NCBI GenBank assembly: GCA_035533015.1
Contig: DATLUQ010000058.1
Coordinates: forward strand, 1 to 64,000
Direction of reading: 5' to 3'
From: Gemmatimonadaceae bacterium
GTDB lineage: Bacteria > Gemmatimonadota > Gemmatimonadetes > Gemmatimonadales > Gemmatimonadaceae
Length of the DNA stretch: 64,000 bases
Of the stretch, positions 17,915 through 27,139 are shown one piece after another. Every line of letters starts with the position of its first letter. Positions within the stretch are counted from its first letter, which is position 1. The notes beneath the pieces were generated by a model. The model was not told the origin of the DNA. It worked only from the letters and a program-made list of their open reading frames with translations, and ran no database searches. A program made the position numbers and the translations under genes.

Positions 17915-18247
17915 CTAAGTGGGCCCGACCGCGCCCGTTTCCACCACGCCGAGAATTCCCTTGGCGAGCGACCGGTCGACGATGCCGATCGCAGCCGTCT
18001 GTACACGTCCTGCGGCGGTGCCGAGTTCGGCAGCCGCCAAGCCTTCGATGGTCGGGATATGCCGCGCCCGCATCAACGGGAGCAGCTTATCCAAACTATT
18101 TTCCGCCGCGTCGCTCGCCACGAGCACGAGCACGAGCGTGCCTTTCTTGGCCGCGGCGCGCACCTGCTCCACGCCCACGGTGGCGTTCCGCGCCCGCACC
18201 CCGAGACCGACGAGGCCCAGCACGCGGCGCGCCTGGTCGCGTGTCAC
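17915..18247 (-). CDS. ylxQ: L7Ae/L30e-type RNA-binding protein YlxQ
   Basis: A 110-residue protein of the L7Ae/L30e fold. RRVLGLVGLGVRARNATVG and VLVASDAAENSLDKL resemble bacterial YlxQ proteins, which bind RNA kink-turns and lie between nusA and infB. The GTG at 18247 overlaps the nusA stop in GTGA. The ylxR gene usually found between nusA and ylxQ is absent here. Confidence 0.85.
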   Translation of the reverse strand: MTRDQARRVLGLVGLGVRARNATVGVEQVRAAAKKGTLVLVLVASDAAENSLDKLLPLMRARHIPTIEGLAAAELGTAAGRVQTAAIGIVDRSLAKGILGVVETGAVGPT

Positions 18248-19629
18248 GCCGCCGCGCCACCCCCGTCCGAGGGGGGCGGGTCCGTCTGGAGCTCGGCGGG
18301 CTCGCGGTTTGCCGCCGACGCCGCCTCCTCGTTCGCGCCTTCTTCGGTGAGTTCCGCCAGGATCGCCATCAGCCGGTCAGCATCGTCGAGCGTGATGCCG
18401 GGCAGCTTCAGGAAATCGTCGCGTTCGAGGTCGATGATGTCGTTGAGCGTACGATAGCCCCCCTCTTCGAGGATCGCGACCGTCGCCGGCGGCATGCCCC
18501 CGATCTCGGAGAGTGGCACGTCGGCGGCATCGCCCTCTTCTTCCGGCAATGGAGCGAAGATCGCGCCCTCGCCGCCGCGTTCCAGCCACTCACGGCTCGA
18601 GTAGAGGTCGATCTTCCACCCGGTCAGTTCCGAGGCAAGGCGGACGTTCTGGCCGTTGCGGCCGATGGCCAGCGAGAGCTGGTCCTCGTCCACCACTGCC
18701 TGGATGGTCTTGGTCACCGGATCGCTGAACACGCGGGCCACACGGGCCGGCGCGAGAGCCAACTTGGCGAACCGTTCCGGGTCGGGCGACCAGGGTACGA
18801 TGTCGATGCGCTCGCCCCCCAATTCATTGACCACGGCCTGCACTCGCGAGCCCTTGAGCCCCACGCACGCGCCTACCGGGTCGATGGCGTCGTCGCGCGA
18901 GAAGACCGCGATCTTCGTGCGACTGCCCACCTCGCGGGCTGACGCCTTGATCTCGACGATCCCCTGCTGCATCTCCGGCACCTCGAGCTTGAACAGCGCC
19001 TTGACGAAGAGCGGGTCGCCGCGGGTCAGGATGAGCCGCGGCCCCTTGGGCGTCTCCTCGACCTTCTTGAGGACCGCGCGGACGGGTTCACCCTGGTGGA
19101 AATGTTCGCGGTGGTTCTGCTCGCGATAGGGCACGATCGCCTCGGCCTCACGGAACTTGTTCAGCATGATCACAAGCTTGCCGCGCTCGATCTGCTGCAC
19201 CTCGCCCGAGAGGAGTTCCCCGACACGCGAACTGAATTCGTCGCGGATGCGGGTGCGCTCGCCTTCACGCACGCGCTGGATGATACGCTGCTTGGCGGCC
19301 TGGACCGCGGCGCGGCCGAACACGGTGAAATCCACCGGCTCCTCGAGCACATCGCCGGCGTCGAACTCCTCGTCGTACAGGCGCGCGTCCTCGACGGAGA
19401 TCTCGCGGCTGGGGTCCTCGACGACGTCGACGACCGTCTTCAGGAGGACGATCTTGATGTCCCCCTTGGCGTCGTCGATGGTGACTTCGGCCTGCACGTT
19501 GGCGCCGTACTTCTTGGCGAGCGCCGCCATGATGCCATCCTGCAGGAGCCCGTAGAGTTCCGCGCGATCGAGTTGCTTGGTGTTCGACACCTCGCGAAAT
19601 GCGGCCAAGATATCTGCTGAGCTTACCAT
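18244..19629 (-). CDS. nusA: Transcription termination/antitermination factor NusA
   Basis: A 461-residue protein with the N-terminal RNA polymerase-binding domain, then S1, KH1 and KH2 RNA-binding domains. The KH region includes DPVGACVGLKGSRVQAV and AIGRNGQNVRLA. A C-terminal helix-hairpin-helix-like repeat (GGMPPATVAILEEGGYRTL) is followed by a short acidic tail. It modulates pausing, intrinsic termination and rRNA antitermination. Start ATG 19629. Confidence 0.97.
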   Translation of the reverse strand: MVSSADILAAFREVSNTKQLDRAELYGLLQDGIMAALAKKYGANVQAEVTIDDAKGDIKIVLLKTVVDVVEDPSREISVEDARLYDEEFDAGDVLEEPVDFTVFGRAAVQAAKQRIIQRVREGERTRIRDEFSSRVGELLSGEVQQIERGKLVIMLNKFREAEAIVPYREQNHREHFHQGEPVRAVLKKVEETPKGPRLILTRGDPLFVKALFKLEVPEMQQGIVEIKASAREVGSRTKIAVFSRDDAIDPVGACVGLKGSRVQAVVNELGGERIDIVPWSPDPERFAKLALAPARVARVFSDPVTKTIQAVVDEDQLSLAIGRNGQNVRLASELTGWKIDLYSSREWLERGGEGAIFAPLPEEEGDAADVPLSEIGGMPPATVAILEEGGYRTLNDIIDLERDDFLKLPGITLDDADRLMAILAELTEEGANEEAASAANREPAELQTDPPPSDGGGAAA

Positions 19630-19722
19630 CCAAGCATCCTCGTCAGGAGCCGGTGTCTACCACCGACCCGCGTTCATGATCCCGCCTACTCGCGGGCCCC
19701 GCGTCTGTGCGTCTCGATTCTC

Positions 19723-20190
19723 TTACACGCGGAACGCCAGCCGCGCTTCTTTCACCTCGGCGAGCGGCACGTGCCGGCGCTCGCCCGATTCCAGTTCAAG
19801 TTCCACCGCTTCCGCCCCGTCCGCCCCTTCGACCGCAATGATTGCCGCTTCGAATCGCCCGCCGTGCACCGGACTGAGTACGTTCGCCCACCGCCCCACG
19901 AATCGGCGCCAATCCGCCGCGGTTCGCAGCGGCCGTTCTCCTGGAGACGACAGCTGCAACACGTACCGGTCCGACACCAACCCGCCTGCGTCGAGCCGCG
20001 CTTCGATGGCCCGCGACGCCCGCGCACAGTCCTCCACCGTCACCTTCGCGCCATCGCGACGATCAATCCGAACTTCGATCAGAGGACGCGACTTGGTCCC
20101 CCCGCGACGGAGTTCGACGAGGTCGAACTCAAGCGCGCTAAGCTCTTGTTTGACAACGTGTTCCAGCTCGTCGTTCACGTTTCTTGGCAA
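19723..20190 (-). CDS. rimP: Ribosome maturation factor RimP
   Basis: A 155-residue 30S maturation factor. The central DRYVLQLSSPGERPLRTAAD fits the conserved xxYxLEVSSPGxxRPL block. The start is TTG 20190 (LPRNVNDELE), with AAGG just upstream. It heads the nusA-infB operon. A complete intrinsic-terminator-like hairpin ends 16 nt before the start codon, with a promoter above it, so expression may be attenuated. Confidence 0.95.
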   Translation of the reverse strand: MPRNVNDELEHVVKQELSALEFDLVELRRGGTKSRPLIEVRIDRRDGAKVTVEDCARASRAIEARLDAGGLVSDRYVLQLSSPGERPLRTAADWRRFVGRWANVLSPVHGGRFEAAIIAVEGADGAEAVELELESGERRHVPLAEVKEARLAFRV

Positions 20191-20205
20191 CTGCCTTTAC
20201 GGGAC

Positions 20206-20234
20206 AAAAAAATGTGGGGAACCTCCCCCACATT
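20206..20234 (-). terminator. Intrinsic terminator, possible attenuator ahead of rimP
   Basis: On the minus strand AATGTGGGG (20234-20226), a 6-nt loop and CCCCACATT (20219-20211) form a perfect 9-bp stem, followed by a run of T (20210-20206). It would end murA-pgeF transcripts. A predicted promoter at 20265-20293 lies upstream, so the hairpin would also sit in the rimP leader. Confidence 0.85.
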
Positions 20235-20264
20235 ACCGCGCGGCGTCCACCGCACGTGGATTGC

Positions 20265-20293
20265 AACCTACTGGGTCCGCCCTAGTGAGTCAA
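20265..20293 (-). promoter_or_regulatory. Promoter for the rimP-nusA-infB operon
   Basis: The -35 box TTGACT (20293-20288) overlaps the pgeF stop codon, and the -10 box TAGGTT (20270-20265) follows after 17 nt. Start is expected near 20258, about 24 nt before the terminator-like hairpin. The same -10 sequence and spacing occur before rpsT. Confidence 0.65.
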
Positions 20294-21015
20294 GCGAAGC
20301 CGCTGACCTGCGGCGCCATGAGAGAAATCTGACGGCCGGTGTCACCGGCCCGGTGCGAGAAGAACCGTCCGTTGTGGCAGCGGGTGCACCAGGGGCTCGT
20401 CGAAATGCTTCGGACACCACACGATGCCGCGTGCGTGGCGATGAGTGCGCGAAGGTCCACGGGCGTGGGGCGGTCCACGCGGTGGCCGGTCAACCGCTCA
20501 TGGACGTCGGGGCTCACTTCGTAACAGCCGCCACAGATGGCCGGACCGAGGTGCATGACCAGTTCATCGGCCGGGCACCCCATGGTGCCGAGCGCGAGGA
20601 TGCCCGCCTCGACGATTCGCGCCTCCGTCCCCCGCCAGCCGGAATGCAGCAGCGCCATGGCGCCCGACCGGTGCGCGAGGAACACCGGGACGCAATCGGC
20701 CACCGTGACAGCGACGGCGGTTGCCGGGGCCGCCGGGCAGGCGTGGCCGTCCGCCCCCGGGGCGCGCAGCCACCCCCGCCAGCGGCCCTCGTGCGTGATC
20801 ACCTCGCGTCCATGGACCTGCGTGGCGGTGGCCAGGCGCGGCACGCCGCGCGCTTCCAATTCCGTGGTGACGACCTGCCACCGCGCCATCACCTGACGAA
20901 CGGGCTCTTCGGTGCCGGTGCCAAGGCTGCCGAAGGCGCGCGTGGTCGTGTACGCCAGGAAGCCGAGCGCGGCAAGCTCCGGAACGACTTCGACGTCCGG
21001 CGGCACCGCGCTCAC
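20290..21015 (-). CDS. pgeF: Peptidoglycan editing factor PgeF (laccase-domain family)
   Basis: A 241-residue YfiH-type protein. ATQVHGREVI, VTVADCVPVFL and LLHSGWRGTEARIV supply the zinc-site His/Cys residues of the family, and FFSHRAGDTGRQ near the C-terminus is also typical. PgeF removes muropeptides with serine misincorporated in place of alanine. GTG 21015 overlaps the murA stop in GTGA, which fits a peptidoglycan role. Older annotations call this polyphenol oxidase. Confidence 0.92.
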   Translation of the reverse strand: MSAVPPDVEVVPELAALGFLAYTTTRAFGSLGTGTEEPVRQVMARWQVVTTELEARGVPRLATATQVHGREVITHEGRWRGWLRAPGADGHACPAAPATAVAVTVADCVPVFLAHRSGAMALLHSGWRGTEARIVEAGILALGTMGCPADELVMHLGPAICGGCYEVSPDVHERLTGHRVDRPTPVDLRALIATHAASCGVRSISTSPWCTRCHNGRFFSHRAGDTGRQISLMAPQVSGFA

Positions 21016-22307
21016 GCGCCGCGGACCTCCACGCGTTCGATCTGGGCGCCCAACGCGCGGAGCCGCTCGTCGATGCGTTGGTACCCGCGCTCGATCTGCT
21101 GCACGTTGTGGATGGTGCTCGTGCCCGGCGCAGCGAGGGCGGCGAGCAGCATGGCCATGCCGGCGCGGATGTCGGGGGAATCAACGTTGCCCGCGTGGAG
21201 TGGCGACGGCCCGATGACGAGCGCCCGGTGCGGGTCACAGAGGACGATGCGGGCGCCCATGCTCACCAGTTTGTCCACGAAGAACAGACGCGATTCGAAC
21301 ATCTTCTCGTGCATGAGGATCACGCCCTGACACTGCGTGGCGGTGACGATGGCGATCGACATGAGATCGGCCGGGAAGGAGGGCCAGGGCTGGTCCTCCA
21401 GCTTGGGGACGTGCCCGCCAAGGTCCGACTGGATGATCCGTGGCTGGTTGGCCGGCACGACGAGATCGGCCCCATCGACCTCACAGATGATGCCCAAGCG
21501 TTCGAAGCCCATGCGGGTGGATCGCAGGTGTTCCACTCCGGCGTGTTCGATGCGGAGCGCCGAGTTGGTGACGGCGGCCAGACCGATGAACGACCCGACC
21601 TCGATGTGGTCCGGGCCGACGGCATGGGAGGCAGCGCCAAACGCCGTCGCGCCCTCGATGGTCAGGGTGTTGGTACCGATACCGTCGATCGTGGCACCGA
21701 GGGCGACCAGAAAGCGCGCCAGGTCCTGCACGTGGGGCTCGCTGGCCGCATTGCGGAGCACGGTGGTTCCGCGAGCGGCGGCGGCCGCCATGAGGGCGTT
21801 CTCGGTCGCGGTGACGCTGGGCTCGTCGAGGAACACGTCGGCCCCGGTGAACCCCTTGGTGCGCAGCTCGTAGCGGTCGGAGAGGGTGAACTCGGCACCC
21901 AACTCGCGGAGCACGTGAAAATGAGTATCGAGCCGCCGACGACCGATGATATCGCCGCCGGGTGGCGGCAGGGTGACCGCTCCGCTGCGCACGAGCAGCG
22001 GCGCTGCGAGGAGGATGGACGCCCGGATGCGCGCACAGAGCACCGGATCGAGCCGCGCCGCGTGTACCGTCCTGGCGTGAACCGCGAGGGTGTTGGGTTC
22101 GATCCACTCGGCGGATGCTCCGACGGAGCGCACGAGTTCGACCAGCGTTTCCACATCGCGAATGCGAGGCACATTCGTGAGCGTCACCGGCTGGTCGGTG
22201 AGCAGGGCCGCGGCCACGATGGGGAGCGCCGCGTTCTTGTTGCCCGCGGGGCGGATGGTACCGGAGAGTGGATGCCCCCCGTGTACGATGAACTGCAGAG
22301 CGCTCAT
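21012..22307 (-). CDS. murA: UDP-N-acetylglucosamine 1-carboxyvinyltransferase (Asp variant)
   Basis: A 431-residue enolpyruvyl transferase catalysing the first committed step of peptidoglycan synthesis. AGNKNAALPIVAAALL (Lys24 = E. coli Lys22), the DQPWPSFPADL block and DIRAGMAML match the family. The catalytic loop reads LPPPGGDIIGRRRLD, so residue 119 is Asp (codon at 21954-21952) where most MurA enzymes have the fosfomycin-reactive Cys115. This predicts fosfomycin insensitivity, as known for Asp-type MurA of mycobacteria and chlamydiae. Start ATG 22307. Confidence 0.96.
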   Translation of the reverse strand: MSALQFIVHGGHPLSGTIRPAGNKNAALPIVAAALLTDQPVTLTNVPRIRDVETLVELVRSVGASAEWIEPNTLAVHARTVHAARLDPVLCARIRASILLAAPLLVRSGAVTLPPPGGDIIGRRRLDTHFHVLRELGAEFTLSDRYELRTKGFTGADVFLDEPSVTATENALMAAAAARGTTVLRNAASEPHVQDLARFLVALGATIDGIGTNTLTIEGATAFGAASHAVGPDHIEVGSFIGLAAVTNSALRIEHAGVEHLRSTRMGFERLGIICEVDGADLVVPANQPRIIQSDLGGHVPKLEDQPWPSFPADLMSIAIVTATQCQGVILMHEKMFESRLFFVDKLVSMGARIVLCDPHRALVIGPSPLHAGNVDSPDIRAGMAMLLAALAAPGTSTIHNVQQIERGYQRIDERLRALGAQIERVEVRGA

Positions 22308-22360
22308 GGAGCGGCCAGGACCGTGACAGAAAGGGTAAGCGGGACACTGCGCGATGGCGA

Positions 22361-22390
22361 AGAATGACCGGGGCATCGTCGGCGAGTCAA
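22361..22390 (-). promoter_or_regulatory. Weak candidate promoter for murA
   Basis: A good -35 box TTGACT (22390-22385) is followed after 17-18 nt by a poor -10 (TCATTC or CATTCT). It is the only promoter-like element I see between murA and the divergent plus-strand gene. Confidence 0.35.
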
Positions 22391-22404
22391 GCGCGCCCGA
22401 TCGC

Positions 22405-22434
22405 TTGACACCGGTGCGTGTGTCTGGGTACCCT
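22405..22434 (+). promoter_or_regulatory. Promoter for the DUF948-like gene
   Basis: A perfect -35 box TTGACA (22405-22410) and -10 box TACCCT (22429-22434) lie 18 nt apart. The expected start near 22441 leaves under 10 nt before the first ATG. Confidence 0.65.
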
Positions 22435-22448
22435 CTTGATACCCACCC

Positions 22449-23117
22449 ATGATGCCGGTTCTGATGGTGCGCGCGAGCGCGTGGATGCTGCAGGCGGTCA
22501 CGACGCTGCCCGACACGGTCGTGGCTCGGCAGATCGTGGAGCGCGGTTGGTTCGACCAACTGACTCACGTGGCCAGCGGCGTGCTGACGCTGCTCCTTCT
22601 CTTGCTCGTCCTCCTGGTATTCCCGGCGGTGTGGTATCTCAGCCGCCGGTTCCGGCAACTCACGGCGGTGCTCGACGGATTGCGGCACGACTTCGCGCCG
22701 GTGATCGAGCGTACGCGGGGCGTGATGCAGAATGCCGAGGAGATCTCGATCACGGTCCGCGACGACGTGGAGCGCCTGAGCGAGACGGTCGAACGGTTCG
22801 ACGCGCAGTTGCGCGAGATCGCCGACATCACCGGCGAGCGGGTCCGTGACTTCGACGCGCTGCTGGGCGCGGTGCAGGAAGAGGCGGAAGATCTGTTTCT
22901 CACCACCGCGTCGGCGGCGCGGGGCATCCGGGCCGGCGTCCGGGCGCTGCGGGGACACCGGGCACGACGGGCGCGACGGGCCGAGCTCGAGGCGGACCTG
23001 GACGACGACTCGGCCGAGCGCGGGACCGAGGCGCGGCCGGAGGGCGAGACGACGGAGCCCGAGCCGCCGCGCGACCGCACGCCGCGGCTGCGGCGGCACC
23101 GGCGCCAGGGCACATGA
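22449..23117 (+). CDS. Membrane-anchored coiled-coil protein, DUF948-like
   Basis: A 222-residue protein. A hydrophobic helix at about 43-65 (GVLTLLLLLLVLLVFPAVWY) is followed by an amphipathic region with heptad character (residues 70-150) and a highly charged Arg/Glu-rich tail. This is the layout of DUF948-type general stress membrane proteins; the function is unknown. Several in-frame ATGs (22449, 22452, 22464, 22485) make the exact start uncertain. The stop overlaps the next gene in ATGA. Confidence 0.75.
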   Translation: MMPVLMVRASAWMLQAVTTLPDTVVARQIVERGWFDQLTHVASGVLTLLLLLLVLLVFPAVWYLSRRFRQLTAVLDGLRHDFAPVIERTRGVMQNAEEISITVRDDVERLSETVERFDAQLREIADITGERVRDFDALLGAVQEEAEDLFLTTASAARGIRAGVRALRGHRARRARRAELEADLDDDSAERGTEARPEGETTEPEPPRDRTPRLRRHRRQGT

Positions 23118-24012
23118 CGCTGGGCCGGGCCGCGGCGATGGCCACCATCGCCGCGTTCTTGCTGGTCGCCTGGCCGCACACCGCCTTTGCCTGGACCCCG
23201 GGCACCCACGTCTTCCTGGGCGACGCCGTCCTGCGCTCGCTCCAGCTGCTCCCGGGCAGCGTGGCCGACCTGCTCCGCGGCTTTCCATATGATTTTTTAT
23301 ATGGGTCGATCGCCGCCGACACGAGCATCGCCAAGAAGTACGCCCCGGCCGGCCGGCACTGCCATTCGTGGGAAGTGGGCTTCGACATTCACGAGGCGGC
23401 GCGCGACGAGCCGCTCCGGGCCTTCGCCCTTGGATATCTCGCCCATCTCGCCGCGGACGCCGTCGCCCACAACTATTTCGTGCCGATGCAGCTCACGGTG
23501 ACGTCCTCCACATCGTCGATCGGCCACAGCTATTGGGAGAGCCGCTTCGAGACCCACCTGGGGGAACGCTACAGCCGGCGGGCGCGCGATCTGATATTGC
23601 TCGACCATTCGACATCCGACGCCCTGCTCGACGGGATCCTGAGCCCGACCCTGTTCAGCACGCCGACCAACCGGCGCATCTTTCGCGGGATGGTGCACGT
23701 GGCCGATTCGGAGTCGTGGCAGCGCATCTTCCAACTGATGGCCGAGAACAGCCGCTGGGACCTGCGCGATGCCGAGGTGGGCGGCTACATGGAACGGTCG
23801 TTCGACTTCATCGTGGATTTGATGCGGCGGCTGGACCACTCCGAGCCATACCGCCACGACCCGTCAGGCGAGGAGCGACTGCGCCGTGCCAAGCGCGTAC
23901 GGCGCCAGGCGCTCCGCGACGGCGGGGAGGACGCGGTGCGCGAGCAGGCGCACCAGCACTTCGGACTTCCGGCCCCGGGCCTGGACTACGCCAAAGGGCT
24001 GCCGGTGCCGGT

Positions 24013-25457
<1,445 letters not shown>

Positions 25458-25461
<4 letters not shown>

Positions 25462-26837
25462 CGGTGGGCCTCGGCGCCGAGGGCGCGCTCGAGCGCGTAG
25501 GCGGCCGCGAACATGCGCGCCTCTTCGAAATGCGGTGCGATCAGCTGGCCGCCCACCGGCAGGCGGTCGACGCGTCCGATGGGCTGCGACATCGCCGGCA
25601 CTCCAGCCAGGTTGGCCGTCGCGGTGAAGATGTCGTTGAGATACATCTCGTACGGATCGGTCGTGGCGCCGATCGGGAACGCCGGGTTCGGCGTGGTGGG
25701 TGTGAACAGCAGGTGCACGCCGCTCGCGAATGCGCGCGCGAAGTCCTGGGTGATGAGCTGCCGGACTTGTTGCGCCTTGCGGTAGTACGCCTCGTAGTAG
25801 CCCGCCGACAGCACGTACGTGCCGAGCATGATGCGGCGGGTCACTTCGGTGCCGAACCCCTGGGAACGGGTGGCCTCGTACATGCCGCGCAGACCATCGC
25901 CTTCGAGCCGCAGTCCATACCGCACGCCGTCGAACCGCGCGAGGTTGGACGACGCTTCGGCCGGCGCCACGATGTAGTAGACGGGGATGGCGAGAGCCGT
26001 ATGGGGCAGCGACACGTCGCGTATCTGGGCGCCCTGGCCGCGGAGCAGCTCCAGCGCGCGGGCGCACCGCTCGCGCACGCGTGGCTCGAGGTCGTCGGGG
26101 AAATACTCGCGCGGCTTTCCGATCACCACGCCCTTGAGCGACGCGCCGGCCGCGGCGCGATAGTCAGGCACGGGATGGTCCACCGAGGTGGCGTCGCGTG
26201 GATCGCGACCGGCGATCACGCCCAGCGCCAGCGCGGCATCGTCCACCGACGCCCCGAACACCCCGACCTGGTCGAGCGACGAGGCGAACGCGACCAGTCC
26301 ATAGCGGCTCACGCGCCCGTAGGTGGGCTTCACGCCGACCACGCCGCAGAGTGCGGCGGGTTGCCGCACCGATCCGCCGGTCTCCGATCCGAGGCTGATG
26401 CGCACGATGCCGGCGGCCACCGCGGCCGCGGATCCGCCCGACGAGCCGCCGGGTACGCGGTCGGGCGCCACCGGGTTGCGGGTGGGGCCGTACGCGCTGT
26501 GCTCGGTGGACGACCCCATGGCGAACTCGTCCATATTCGTCTTTCCAAATACGACGCCGCCGGCGGCACGGAGCCGTGTGACCACGCTGGCCTCGTACGG
26601 GCTGACGTAGCCGCGCAGGATGCGCGACCCGCAGGTCGTCGGGAGCGTGGTCGTGGCGATGTTGTCCTTCACGGCCACCGGGAGCGCGGCCAAGGGTCCG
26701 TCGGGGGCGGCGTTGGCCTGGGCAGAGGCGTCGGCATCGTCCCGCCACGCGAAGATGTTGAGGCCGTCCTTCCCCGCCCCGACCTCGTCGGCACGGCGTA
26801 TGGCGGCGGCCACCGCCTCGCGCGCCGCCGCGCTCAC
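25458..26837 (-). CDS. gatA: Asp-tRNA(Asn)/Glu-tRNA(Gln) amidotransferase subunit A
   Basis: A 459-residue amidase-signature enzyme supplying ammonia from glutamine. The Ser-cisSer-Lys triad is visible as PVAVKDNI (Lys), [12 protein letters not shown] and the Gly/Ser-rich [14 protein letters not shown] 26837 overlaps the gatC stop in GTGA. It works with GatB and GatC to make Asn-tRNA and/or Gln-tRNA; no asnS or glnS is in the window to tell which. Confidence 0.98.
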
Positions 26838-27139
26838 GACTCCTCTCCAGTCTCATGCGTCGCGAGGCGCGGCACGAGCAGCAGTCCGTCGCGCACCGAC
26901 GGGGAGAAGGCGTCGGGGCCCCGAACCAGCGCGTCGGGCGGGCCGGCATCCGCGCGAAGCGGCATGCCGGTGGCCGATTCGCCGGCCGCCGCCACGGCGG
27001 AGGTATCGACCCGGGCGAGCACGTCCATATGCCCGAGGATGGTATTCAACTCGGCGGTCAGCGCCTGCGCGCGCTGGTCGGTGAGCCCCAGCCGGGCCAG
27101 CGCCGCGATGTGTCGTACGTCGTCGAGCGAGACGGCCAC
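26834..27139 (-). CDS. gatC: Asp-tRNA(Asn)/Glu-tRNA(Gln) amidotransferase subunit C
   Basis: A 101-residue tether subunit. The N-terminal [19 protein letters not shown] and the following [15 protein letters not shown] are family-typical. GTG 27139 shares one base with the pcrA stop (TAGTG). Confidence 0.95.
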   Translation of the reverse strand: MAVSLDDVRHIAALARLGLTDQRAQALTAELNTILGHMDVLARVDTSAVAAAGESATGMPLRADAGPPDALVRGPDAFSPSVRDGLLLVPRLATHETGEES

